Of a DNA stretch of 64,000 nucleotides, positions 49,528 to 63,400 are shown piece after piece. The notes beneath the pieces are model-generated. The model ran no database searches and was not told the DNA's origin. It saw only the letters and a program-made list of their open reading frames with translations. A program made the position numbers and the translations under genes. Numbering within the stretch: position 1 is the first letter of the stretch; every line of letters begins with the position of its first letter. The stretch is from NCBI RefSeq assembly GCF_041146795.1, contig NC_135173.1:57154865-57218864 (forward strand), in the 5' to 3' direction. Origin of the DNA: Maylandia zebra. Taxonomy: Eukaryota > Chordata > Actinopteri > Cichliformes > Cichlidae.

Positions 49528-52500
49528 TTAAGAGGTCCAGAGAAAAAGTAAAGGGAAACGTACAGTAAGACTTGTTTTTTCATTAGCTAGTGTACAAAAG
49601 GCCTTAGAAACAGAATGTGTACTATTTTTTTGTTTGTTTCAATAATGAGGAAGCTGGGGTGTGTGAGGGTTTAGTAGACATTTATGGGTCCAGGTCATGG
49701 GGGCTGATTGGGTTCATATCACATTTCAACTAAGGTCCATCTGCCTTGTCAGATGTTATCTGTACTTTTTATTTATGCGTGTTTCAGAAACATTCTTTTG
49801 TTTTGCAGCACATTTGTTTTGTACATTTTGTATTACCTATAGAGTAGTGCTTCTACAGCATGCAGGTAGTAGTTGATGCTCTGCATTTTTATACAGCTTT
49901 TTTAATTAGTACGTAGATACTTGGCAATACTTGTATTTGCTCCCCTTTTTGAATCAGCAGAAACTATGAGATGCAAATTACAAACTCTTTTTAGATATGT
50001 ATTCTATTCAAGGGGCATCTATTTTCAGCAATCGGACCTCACACTCATTGTTCAGTGGGGTAGAATAGTTTATCACATTCACGGTTTATTTGGCATTTCA
50101 GGGTTTTGGTTACCAAAAAAGATCACATGTTTTGACACTGGATGAAATACTTTGTGTTGATCATGGAAAAGATTACATTAGAATATGGAAATTACTGTTA
50201 TGAATGTTTATTTTTTAGCATAGATTGTATTTTATAATATTAAACATGCCATATACAAAGAGTTAGTATGTGGTAAATTTTAAAAATTAAAACGAAAAGT
50301 ATCTGGGAAAACCTACAGAATATTCTGTGTGACTCGAAGAGATGATTCGCTCATGCAAGTAATAGTTTCGGTGTCTCTCTCTAACCTCATTTGGCACACA
50401 CGATTATCTCATCTGTTTAGTTTCACTTAATTATAACTTCTCCCACTGATGACGACACTGTCTGTGGTGCTGCACTTTGTAAATATATTTATTTGCTTGC
50501 TGTTACAAATCCAAATATTGTTTCAAAAGAAATACTGTGACATTTTGGGAATTATGTTGTATTTTTTTTTTAGTTTTTGCTGAGACTTAATGGGAAGATT
50601 GATCAAACTCTCCTGTCTATGCAAAATGTCAATCTGATCACCTTTTTTGAGAGCGGACACCTGAGCTTAAATCCAATGCATTATACTTGCAGTTGCATTA
50701 ATTTAAGAGGGGAGAGAAAATGTTGATGGTTAGGCTAAAATGCAAATTCTCAGTTTTATTCATAAAGGTTTTATCAGACAGATTACACCCGTTGCCTTAA
50801 AATTAAACTCCTAGCTGAAATATCATTTTGAATTTTTGGACTATCAAATCTGTCATTACTGTCAATTATAGAGAAGTTGTGTCATGGTTTGAAGAGCCCA
50901 GGGGCCAGGGGAGGTCAAATCTGCTTATTACTGTAATATAACACCACTGTTAGCATTATTAGAGTATTTGCTTCTGAATGATCGCTTAAACACACATCTG
51001 GATGGAGAATAGTTTAAATTTGCTTTACTGGTGAAACTAAAGTTGAAAACCAGCCAGAAGGGTGTGTGCTCTTGTAATGAACAAGGTGCAGTACAGGTAC
51101 CAATGAAAGAGTTTGTTTATGTGCCAAATCTTCACGATTTTTGGTAAATATAAACTGTGATTCAGTTCCAGTATCAGTAGATTCCTGTTTCAACATACAG
51201 ACATCATAGTCTTATTGAACCCACAGTAAAATGGGAAAATGAATGTATTTTAAAAAATACACACAAGCAGTTTTTGACTGTGAACTCCATTAGTTTCTAT
51301 TTACGTACACATATAAAACAGTCTCACAACAACTGCATGGCTTTTCTTCTTAGATGTTCCAAATTTATTAGCTCAATTGCCAACAGATTTGCTGTTGTTG
51401 CATATATATCCATAATGAACAGTGCTTATACAAATCAGTGGACAACAAAAAGCCAACTCGATAACAGCTGACCCCTTCCTAACAGTGTAGTGTGTTATAA
51501 ATGGGTAAAGCTCAACAAGTTAAACAACAGAAACACAATCAGGCTTGGTTACACACTGTTAATTGGCAGCTTGATCCACATTTGGTGTTCTAGTGAGGAC
51601 AGCACAGGATTAGATCATGCATTTGTGTTTATGGTAATGAACAAACATGTCACCCAGTCCCACAGTCTGACGCACTTATGTTCTTGAGCAGTTTATCAGT
51701 AACAACAGAACTCTGTGGTACAAATACAAGTAGTTAATTAACAGCATAGTTCGTTGTTTGTTGTGGGTTATTCTGCAAGTGTGTGAAAATGATGATAGAG
51801 TTCAGTTCCAGTTGGATGAGTTTAAACGTACTCAAGCTGCCACTGATGCTTTTCATCGCACTGATGCAGTGGTTTTAAAATGGTGTACACATGATCTGCT
51901 TACCCATCGTTTGTAGTAGTAGTTCAGACTTATACTTTATTTGGTTTTCATTTATTTTTATTTTGTGTAGTTTTAATTATGGTTTTAGTCGGGGGGATCC
52001 ATCGGGGCCTGTGTTTAAAGACACAGTGTTACCAGATCTCAGAAAAAAAAGTGTGACAAACAGTGTTTATGTGGGACAAAGTAGGACAGGATAATGCAGG
52101 GAGGCAGTCCAAGATATCTGAAAGCAACTTTTCTGGCTTTCTTGCTCTCTTGTAAATACAAGAAGAATAAAAGGAAACGGTAGCTGCCCTTCTTACTAGC
52201 GCAAATTTAAGACAGTTGGGATACACAAATGCATACTGTGCCACCTCACACCATATTTTCTCCTGTGTGAAACTGAAAAATAAATTTAAAAAAAGACATG
52301 TCAATTACTCAAAATATACTGCTGCAAAGCTTGTTATGTTTTGGTAACTTGAACTGATGGGCTAAGCTTCAGTTGACTATAATAAACGTGTGCTTGATCA
52401 AAGCCATACTTTAGAAAAGTGTGAACCAGTCAAAATGTGGGGCATTGTCTCAAGATGTGGGACAGGAGGACAAGGAATGAAATTGCAGTGCAGTCCCACA

Positions 52501-54100
52501 TGCAGAGGGCATCTGGTCACCCTAGCTCTTACTTATTGTCTAGTTGAGAGTTCAAGAAGACTAGCCTAGTTTCATGCAAAGACTGAAAGTGAGAGAAACC
52601 ATGTATGACCTGTGGCTGCTTCCAAAGGTCAAGCCCACAGACTGGCATGTTATATATTGTGTTGACTCAACCTTGCAAACATTTGTACCTAAATAACATG
52701 TGGTCTAATTCAGCTTTTTCAACCGTAACAAGTTAATCATGAATTAAATAAACTGAAATGCTGTCATTTAATTTAGACTAAAGCTCATTTAATTCAATTC
52801 AGTGAGTGGCTAAGCTTAGCTAGCTCTTTTTTTTTTTTTTTTAAGACATTAAAAAAAAATTATTCATTACTTTTCTTCACCAATTTTACCAAGCCTAATA
52901 AACTCATAAACTATTTAAATACATTAAAGTATGTGATATATGAGGTAGCTTGTACTCATGAAACCATGAAATCCATTATAGAGACAGGCACCACAGCCAA
53001 GCTTGACTAGCAATTTTAGCCTCCTAGCTTTTAGAAGGATGAATTCATTCCCCTTGTAAGTTGTCCTGTGTCCTGTACACATTACTGAAGCTTAAAACTT
53101 GCACAAAACAAACTAAAAGTTCTTCTAGAATCAAGTCTGCTATCTTGTTTTGTTTTTGGGTGTTTGGCATGGTGCCATATTTCTCTTATAAAATCTCTAC
53201 TTAGCTGTAACTAACTAACTAGGTACATGTTGTTTCTTTTCTGTTTCATAGTTATTGTGATTTTTTTGTTTTGTTTTGTTTGCTCATTTCCCCAAAATTA
53301 CACTCTAAAATATCTTTGTGGTATATTTTTTTTTAAAATTTATTTTTATAGCCAGGCTACTGTTTCCCTTGTTTCCAGCCTTTCTGCTATGCTAAACTAA
53401 GCAGTTCCTGACAAATTCATGTTAACTGTACAGATATGACTTGTATTGATTTTTCTCAGCAAAAATCCAAATGAAACACAATTTCCTAAAATGTTGAACT
53501 ATTTCTTTAAGCCTTTTATTTTATTTTTTTAATTTCTTACCTGATTGTAGCAGCTTTGTTTAAAAATGACCCAGCTAAACAGTATATTGTACCTTTTGCA
53601 CCAATTTCTCTACGTTCTTATTGTCTGTACAGCTGTCGAGGTTATGGAGATTTCCAAAAGACAACAACAAATCCAGCTCTCTAAGTTATTCTTAAAATAT
53701 TCAGTATATTTAATGTTTGGATTTCTGTTCTTGTTAATATTATTTAAATGCAAAAGGAAAAAACAAAAACAACCCAGTGTTAATAATAAATAGCCCAGTC
53801 ACGTGTATCCGACGAAGTACATCTTAAGTGATGCACTGTGTTTAATACATAAGGATACACCTTCCTCTACTCCCTCTACCAGTAGCATTGTGTATGAAAT
53901 GTTTTCATATGAGCCTTTCTTGACAGAGATATTCCACTCTGGATTATTCCCTTGTCTATGTGGAACTAATGCAATAATAGTTGAGGGGCAAAACAAACCT
54001 GTTGGCTGTTTTTTAGGGCATGATAGAGCTTTGCTGTTGTAGCGCTGATTAAATCTTGATGCTGGGGTTTTAGGCATTGTTTAATAAAGATGTAATATGC
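49528..54100 (+). other. kmt5a: KMT5A 3' UTR and downstream DNA
   Basis: No coding exon is recognisable. Candidate poly(A) signals are ATTAAA near 50240 and AATAAA at 54083-54088, with a further AATAAA near 54176; the true end cannot be chosen from sequence. The first 1.5 kb is T-rich UTR-like DNA. Confidence 0.45.
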
Positions 54101-54269
54101 AAATTAAACGTCTTGGGCATCTGATTTGTTCTTCCATTAAAAGAAAGAAGTACGTTAATGCTTAAAACTGTTTTGAATAAATGAGAATTCAAAAAAAAAG
54201 ATGGGAAGAACTCTTTTCTACCATGAGGGTTGTTGTATAGTTTGTTCACCAGAGGGCACTCTGCACCAC

Positions 54270-54475
54270 GCCATCTGTCCATTTAGGGTTGGGGCTGGAT
54301 CCTATCTCAGGTGTCACAGGGCGAGAGTTATAGTACACCCTTGACAGGTTGCCAAGGTCAATTTAGAATCACAAATTCCACACAGCAAAACCCCAGGTTG
54401 GAATCAAAACGAGACCAGGACTTTCTCACTGTGAGGCGACGGTATTAACCCCTGTACCACCATGCTATCATCATC
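54270..54475 (-). mobile_element. L2-like 3' tail, antisense copy
   Basis: GGATCCTATCTCAGGTGTCA, TACACCCTTGACAGGTTGCC, TCAATTTAGAATCACAAATT and CACTGTGAGGCGACGGTATT follow, in reverse, the tail seen at 14579-14788 and its usual upstream part. It lies between the convergent KMT5A and RILPL1 genes. Confidence 0.7.
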
Positions 54476-54919
54476 TAATTGAGATAAATCATATTTCTTC
54501 TTGTCACAACTCTCCACACTAACCCAGCATCTTAAATAAATAAATAAAATCATCCTTTTTTTGGTGAATTGGACGACTACTGCTGTGCTTTCTGTTATGT
54601 TTCATATTTAGTCTTCTTCATATAGACCTGATTTCTAAATTGTTACATAAGTGCAAAAGGTGATATATTCTGTACAATGGAATTTCAACCAAATACACTG
54701 CTTTGTGCCTTATGTTTAAATTGAGACAGAGGAAAATTAATGTAGTTAAACTTTTCCCCCACACCAGTTATTTTACCACACTGGATGTTCTTTGTTTACA
54801 AATGTATGTTCCCTTGCCCATTTCCTTTTACAATTATGAACAAATCAAACACTTGAACGTGACTGCGATCTGTTATGCAAGTTAGGAAAAACAACAACAA
54901 CAAAAAAAAACACGTGCAA

Positions 54920-57414
54920 AAATGTCAAATATTACAGATTTTTATTACTGGTGTGACATGTTTGAATTTCATAAAGCACTGATCCATTCAATATATCTCT
55001 TAAATCTCCACTTTAATGGGCTTCATAGGAGACTCAAAGGAAAAAAATTAAGATTGGAGTAAGCACTCGGGTAGCAGTTCATTTCCCTTAAAATATTTCA
55101 CTGTTTAATTCCTTCATGAATAAATTGAGCAGATCCCTTTGACTTCCAAATAACATGTAAAATATAGTTTCTCTTTAACATATCTGTGATTTAATAAAAG
55201 GGGGGAAGCTGCTTTGACACACGTCTTTAGCCTCATTTCTAAATCTTTTCATTTGCCATTCATTTATTCCACCTTCCTGGGTGAGTATAAATGAAGATAA
55301 AGTGCCACTACTGTTAACGTTTCCATGAAGGCATCAGCTGTTAAAGCACAAGCACCATCCGCAAAATAGTCTTTTTTAAAAATAAATGTAAACACACTCT
55401 TCAGCTTAATTACCATTATTTTAAACCATGCACAATCTGAGAAATAATTAATCCTTCATGACTTACACTGTTTCTAAACAGAGCCTTGATTCATGTTTAA
55501 ATTTGAGGCCTTGTATAAATGATGCATATAAACACAAACGCACTGACTTCTATTTTGCACATGTGTGATGATATTCGGGGTTATTATTGCTGCTTATGCT
55601 GAATATGAATATTTTATCTAGGGAAAAAGTGCAAATGTAATGTAAGATTTAGGCTCTTACTGATGACATAATATGTATTAATTAAAATACATTTTAATTT
55701 ATTTTGCTTTTATTTGAAGTGAAAGCTGCTGTATGTTTTTGTTATAAGTGATTCAAATACAATATTACACTGTCTCTTCGGGCCTATGTTTGATTATAGA
55801 AATTAAACAGAATCATATAGATGTAATTTATTATTGCCTGCTATGGTTTGGCTGGTGTTACAAAACTGCAGGTTTGCATGAGCACAGTGTGGAGCGTCAC
55901 GTTTGTCACTGAAAGCATGAAATCAGACTTTATGACAAATGTAAGTTTGTATGTAAAATATTAGAGGAATTCCCATGGCACAGCTATTCTGTGTTTCACA
56001 AAAGAGAAATCTGTGTTAATTGTTAGAGAAAAGGGGCACATAAAAAGAAAAAAGCATCACAAACATAAATATATACAAATTTCTCGAACAAAATAAAGAG
56101 ATACTAAGTCAAAACTATAGTGGGTGAAGAGCTTACTATGTCAAAATTATGAGACAATACATCATTATTAAGTTAATAAATTAGAATTAGATTGACTAAA
56201 AGAAAATAAAAAATTGCAGCAATGAACAAAAAGCTCAAGCTATGGTTTACAACTTTTAATCTATAAAAAGATCACTAGTATTATAAAGATCTAATAAATA
56301 AAACGGGCTTGCTAAATCTTACAATTTAATTTGTAATTTGTTTAGTCAAATGCATTACATTCATTTACGGTTTTCAGATCATAAAAACAAGAAATTATTA
56401 AGTCAGGTGTTAAATTTATACTAAACCATGATGAGTGAGTAAAAAATGTAAAATAATTCATCAGTAGTAGTTGACTTAAATAAAACTGGAAAAGTTTTAT
56501 AATGAACTAATTCACCATGTCAAAGCTTTTATATTACCATGAAATGATGGAATATTGCAAACATTGACTTAAAAAGTACAAATATGTGAATTAATGACTC
56601 ACTAATTCAACATTAAAGCCACAATGTTGCTTATTTGGCTACATACAACATGTAGCCAACATTATAGGAGATGTCATGAAATGCTAAAATGCTTAAACCA
56701 TCCTGTAATAGGATAGTAAAAACTATTATGAATGGGTAAAAATGCAAAGACAAATTGGGATTATGATGGCCAAAATCTAACTTTCACTTTACACGAGTAC
56801 TTTAAATTCTCATACCCAAGTGTTTATGCATTCATTCTTTTTAGTCACAGAAACTGCTGCATTAAATATGAGAACAAAATATCTTCACACCTTCACACAG
56901 CTTTAAATTGTGACTGCATGCAACATTTAAACAGAGGCCTCAATTAGATTTCATAGAGCTGCATACTCAACTTGCAAAACGCTGGTGATGGACTGATTAG
57001 CTGCCTACTTGACAGAAATTTGAAATAACTAAATGGGATATTAAAATGTTGCTCTCATTAAAAAAACTAGTGACACTCAGGTGTGCAGTCATTTCCCCCC
57101 TTGTTTACTCCGGACCTCAGGCTCCTTATCATTTACCACCTGCCAAAAAATTCCACTTTCCACAGTCAACCTGAGTTTACCCTCTCGCCTGCACGTCAAT
57201 CCTGTAAAACACTTTCAGGGATTTTTTTTTTTTTTTAAATGGCAGAATTTGAAGTATACACAGTATTTTTTCCAAGGACATTAGATTCTTCTTGTTTCTT
57301 GCCATCTTCTCACCTCATGTACATGGCATTTCAGCTGCAGTGTGAGTTGCTAGTGTTGGTTTGGTGTGCAGTTGAATGATGGGAGTGTTAAGAGTTTTAA
57401 GTCCCATACGGTGT
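54920..57414 (-). other. rilpl1: RILPL1 3' UTR with poly(A) signal
   Basis: From the stop at 57415 the minus strand runs about 2.5 kb, AT-rich, to AATAAA at 54946-54941. No other gene or clear repeat was found in it. Confidence 0.6.
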
Positions 57415-60400
57415 CTACATGTGCTGCAACGCCTCCTGGGCTTGTTCGGTGTACACGTCGTCTTTGCCTGCCCACGAGCCGAAGCCGACATCGAAATGTG
57501 CACTGCGCTGCGAGCTCCGCTGCTTGTCACGTGAGAAGAAACTAAACCTGAGACGAGAGAACGGAGAGAAGAAACAGGCGGTGGGTTACAACTCCATGTG
57601 TAGGGCTAACACTGAGTATGAGCTACATGTAAAGCAGTGTTAGAGTAATGGCAAATTTAACAGAATGCATCACAAGTGAATTATTTTAGTTTTTAATTAC
57701 GACACCTCCTGTAAAATTAGTGTAAACAAATGCCTCTATGTTACACCAGTCGTTTTGTTTGGATATCTGCTCCTGACACTTAAAACTGGTTTCTCTTAAT
57801 CTGAACACTTCTAATGTCAACAGGATTGTTTTCCTTTTGTCATATGTCAAGTTCTGTTGTAACCCTGATTCAAATTAACACAAAACTCTACAAACCACTT
57901 AAGGTGAAATAACTATATAGGAATTGAAGTAAATTTCTGCTCATTTAAACGTCCCCTTAATTCCAATATGTAATTTTCTTTCCAATTTAACCTTGTCAAG
58001 TGAGGTGATGTGCTGCATTCATCACTACAAAACACAGACACTATTTTTCAGCGATTTTTCCCTCATGAACCTATTACTTTCATCTCTAAAGTTCTCTGTC
58101 ATTTTACCCCCTCTTACCCAGCCGCTTTTTCCTCTTCACCTGCCCTAATACACTATTGTAAAAATTCATAAATTGTAGCAGAAATTATTTCGTCATTTTC
58201 TGTAAATTGATCCGGGCAGATGATAAAATATTAAAGCATTAAAAATTAAATTAATCCCTAGCTATGATCTAAAAGCACTTTAGATCAATTTATATTGTAA
58301 ATTCCACACAATCATTTTTAGTGCGCATGGTCAGTCAGGATGGTCAGTGAGGGCAAAAGTTGAGACATTAGACTACACACTATTCTGACTGGCTGATTTA
58401 TTTTTTGCACGATCCTTGGTCGTCTCATTCGACGAACACAATAAGACAGCCCCACAATCAGCCAATCAGAATACTACAAAGGTGCGAAAAGAAAGCAACC
58501 CCGTGGACATGCAAAGGGGGTGAAGCCTGTTAGCTGAGACAGTGATGGATTGCAAAGCCAACCAAATATAGAGTCATACAAGTGACATGAGGCGTCTGAT
58601 TGGCTGTAAAGTGGGGTCATCTGGGATCAAACCAGCCGCTACCATCGGCATTATAGCGGTGAAGATCCTGTTACACAGAGGTAAAGACACGAAAACACAC
58701 ATACATAGGGGATGGGGGAGGACAAGGACCACATCAACCGTTGACCTCTGTCTGAACCAAACCTCATTAAAGCTCAAAAGATGTCAAGCTGAGTTTATTT
58801 TAAACCAGAGAGGAAAATAAAATTATGATATTGAATTAAAAAATACAACAAAATCCAAGAACAACTCACAGCATGTTAAAAACCAAAACACAGTGAATGC
58901 AACTTAGTTTGCACAGATAAACTGTATAAACATGCAAACTGCTGCTAATGTTGCCACCATATTGGTATAGCGACACCTTCTGATACATTTAATTAATGTC
59001 CCAAATCTTGTACTTACACTTGCTACTGTGCACACTGACAGAGCTGCCATAGAATTAATTTAAAAAAACTTAACCAGAAAGCTTGTAATAGTCTGCCACA
59101 CACACTGGAGCAGCCTGGGATTGAATCATTTCTTCCTCCTGAGGCACAGCCACCTCGTATAAATAATGTAATGCATGGTAAAATACAAAGAACATGTTTT
59201 TAAATACTAAAAAATATTGTAAAAATGACCATTTATTGATATCACCCTAATCTTCTAATGTCTGTTTATTTTTTTTGGAAAACAATTGTTTTATATTTTG
59301 AATACTTTTAGTTTTACATTCATGAAAATATTTACCCTCATACAGTCACAGGACTTACAGGAATGATATGTACTCTGTATCAGAGAGCTATACAGAGACA
59401 CAGATTAACAGGTAAACAATTTCATTAAAAAATTCTCAACACTAAAAAAAAGACATTCAATTAAATATTACGTTAATAAAATAGTAAAGTGTCCTACAAT
59501 TAGAATACTTGGAGCTGCTTTTAGTCTTGAGTCCTTGTCACAATGTGACAGCTAATTGGAAACAACCACAGACTCCAGTTTGTACATGGCTGACAAACAC
59601 AGGATAAATGTATGTTTACTTGTTAGTAGCCCAGCTACCTCTGTAAAGTAAAGTATATATAGTATATGGTATCACACGAGGGAAGCGAAGTCTAAAGCTA
59701 AAGCTGCCAGCCTGAAACAGCGTCTTGCACTGCTGCTGAAGAGACAAGAACAAGCATGTAATATGCAAATGACTGAGCATGTAGAGACCAAATAATCAAC
59801 CGCTACTCACAGCATGCAAAGTTCCCATTAATCACAGGAAGCAAGGTTTTCACAGGCAAGTGTTTTCATTAGCAGATGTTACATGAGTGAGAGTATTTGT
59901 GTGAGTGTGAGCTCCACATACAGGCGTTTGATTCCCGATTCTGGCTGGGCAGAAGAGCGGGAGCGAGTCCTTAGTTCAGGGGAGGGAGAAGAAGATGGAG
60001 TTCCAATCTCCTCGTCTGCCTCATCACTACAAACACAGAGACAACCAGAATTACAGAGATCAGGATTACTTTGTCTATGAAGCACAACATATCAGGCTTT
60101 TTCACAGATGGACAAAAAGAATTAGATGTAAAAAGTGGGATTTTTTTGGAGTAAATACATTTTTAACTTAATGTGCTGGCAGAGGGATGACCAAAAGATG
60201 TGCGGAAAAAAGGGAACAAAAAATATGCTTTAGAGAATTTAAATGGGTTGTTAGTCAGATTTTAAAGCTCTGTGGCAACTTGTGTTGGTTGTGAGCAACC
60301 CTCCAAGAAAAATATTAAACAATGTCTAAAACTAAGAATACATCAAGCAATACATCTTAATTGGGAAATGCATATGGTTTCTTTATGGCTTCTTCATGCA

Positions 60401-63400
60401 TGTCTTTTTTTTCTCTTCATCATCCCACAACAAGTCATAGTAAATGTCTATCCCTTGTGGAGGGACTGAATATTTCTTTACTCAGTCCCTCCACCCATAC
60501 TTATGATATAGGTGGACACCAATAACATAATTTGCCAAAGTATCATAATAATCTTACGGCCGAAAAGGCTTCACAAGCACATAAACAAAAGTCTGAAAGT
60601 TGAAGTAAAAGCAGAGATAACAGTACAAGAAACACGAGGCTAAAATATAACTGTGCTAAGTAACAGAGCATAAACATGAAAGAATATAATAATTAAACTG
60701 AAAACAACTACAAATAAGTGCAATTTTAACATATATTAATGAGGAAACAGCAACTTAAAGCACTCAGCAAGAAGCTGGCCCTATGTGGTCTGACTGAGAA
60801 AACTAAACTTCTAAATCCTGTTGATGCTTTAAGCACACGATAAACACAGTTTTGTGCAGCTCATAAATATCTCTCTCCACAGGAGGTGGGTAATTGTCAA
60901 TATTAACATGTTTAACACCTATATGTACCTTTTATAGTAGGCCAGCTCCTCCTGCAGCAGGAACACTTTGGCCTTTAGCTCATTCCGCTCATGCAGGACA
61001 TCCCTCAGCTCCTGCAGAGTGAATCTGGGCCTGTTGGGGTCCTTTGGATCCAGGCCCCCTGACTCCTCCTCACACAGCGCCTCCTGCCGAGAGAAAAATA
61101 CATTACACAGAGTAAACTAAACCAGAGAACAGAAGGGAAGAGGCAGTGGCGGGGAGTAAGGATACCTTAGTGAAATATTGGAACACAGCAGGCATATCTT
61201 CATCGCACATCGCCTCCTGGTGGCAAATGTTTAACTACAAGTCAGACACAGGGCCTTTTTGGTCCAATGCATTGGTTTAGTTCAGACTTCACCCCAGTCT
61301 GTGAGCTAAAATGCTGTTAGCTTTTTTAACTCAGCAAAGAGAAATTCACTTGAGTGTTAAAGGAAAACACCTGAAACACATGCTGCGGACACGAGGCACT
61401 CATGCAAAATTCTACTCTAAAATGTCTAAAATTCTCACGCTTTTCAGGATTCTGTACACAATCTCAAAGTCCAACTGGAATCACATGTTTCGTCAAACTT
61501 TGCATCTTGCTGGTTAATGTCAAGCAGCAACAGCAGGAAATGTTTGCATAACTTGGATAACTTGTAACCACTGATTGTACACCAAGGTGAACAGATAGGC
61601 ATCTCAATAGAGTTGGGCCACCTCCTGAAGGCTGATCTCGGACATAAAACAGTCGTTTTGGAGGCTGATGAAGTGAAAAGGACCAGATGTGAGTCAGCTG
61701 TGGTCTGTGGCTTATTTTCTCATTTATCAGGGATCAAAGAGCCAGAACACACAGACCTGTTTGACTCACTGAGAGCACACAGTAGTAAAGACAATGGTGC
61801 ATGTACATCTTCCACCGCAGCCGTCTAGTGTGTTTATTTGGCTCAGATTCAGTCCAGGTTCAGTGTCACCGTGAGAACAGATTTATCGGCATGTCTCCAC
61901 CTTTGTTTAGCACGTCAGATGTTTCCATCAGTGTGGTGAATACTGTTGAGCGGCTAAAAAAACCTCAACCATGAGCTTTCATGTCATTAGCTGCACTAAC
62001 TGGCTAGTTAGAGCTGTCATTCATTTATCATTTATGAAATTTTTCTGAATGTGTTTTAATGTGTTTCGAAACATAACATCAATTGTAGTTAATATAAAAG
62101 TCTTAAATGTAGCTACATTTAAAAAAAAAAACCATTGTAGTACTCTTGTTTTTTTATTCTTTCTTACCACTATTACAGCAGAGAAATAAAAAAGAAACAC
62201 TTAATTGTAGCTTTTCCTGCTGTCTGTGTTTCAATCTCAGGGTGCATGAAAGGACAGATTCAAGTGTCGTTGAAGGCTGGGCTCTTGCAGTATTCTATAT
62301 TTAGAGGGGTCATGAGTGCACTTGTCCAGAAAGTCACTTAGCTGTGGAGAGGAAATCCTACTGATACTCTGTTAGCTTTCTGACACCCATGCAGAGTTGT
62401 TTCAGCACAGTCCACATGTCACAGAAATGTTAGTCTACTATCTTCCTTTGTTTATACCCACAAGGCTAATGTTCCATGGGGAGGAGTGCAGGTTTGGAGT
62501 TAGAGTCAGGACAATCACATCACTCTAGTTCCAATCAGCACATTTGCATTACCCAAAGCAACACTGCATCGTCCTCAGCATCCTCGTGTGTCTCTGGGCT
62601 GAGGGAACCACACAGAGGCCACGATACACCATCAACCCCCCCGGGTGTCAGCTCTGAGGAGCCCTCAGCCCCCACCAACACTGTAGCAATTTTACCACAC
62701 TGGTGAGGCAAAAGACAGTTTGTGAGACATATAAATAAACTATTGAGTTGCTCCGAGGATTTGTGGTGCACAATCTACAGTTCAAATAAAAGATGGTGGT
62801 TTGAACAACTGCATGTGAAAATGATCAAATCTGTTATACAATGCAAACGATTTGCATAACATGCTAGTTTGTTTGCTCATTTCTCACAACAAGTCAAGAG
62901 AAGATCAAACTAAAAGGTTAGCTTCACACAAAGATGGAAGCTGGGTGAAACTTCCAATAATGTTTCTTTTATTATTTTTCACCATCATTTTCTGTTCCAA
63001 TGTATGTACAAATATTCCAATACCTCAGGCTTCAGACTACCCTAACTAAAGTATTTTTTCTGTGTTTGGCTCTGTATGACATTATGACAGTGGATATTCC
63101 TAATATGGTCATCTCACATTGGCCCCACCTACTTGCTAGTACAAAACTTCTGTGTTTTGTTTGCAAAGGGCAGTGAAGAAGAATTTGGGGGAATTTAGCA
63201 AAAACATCTTGTTTCACACAGAGAATGACCTGAAGGGCTTCACCAAGGCCCAGCATAAGATAGAGAAGGATTATTTAACTATATAACATACAGAGAGTCC
63301 AAAAATTAAGAAATATAGAGCTTGTGTAATAGGTCCACATTAAAGTAAGCAATGTTATCTGTACAAAAAACTAAAACGTGAAAAGAAAAAGTTATGCTCA

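Noticed and set aside
61084-61165. Second U12-type intron in RILPL1
   Set aside because: The donor GTATCCTTAC is U12-like but no TCCTTAAC branch motif lies near the acceptor, so a U2 intron is more likely.
62476-62706. 76-codon plus-strand frame
   Set aside because: Low-complexity Ser/Pro peptide antisense to the candidate RILPL1 exon; no splice or start context.
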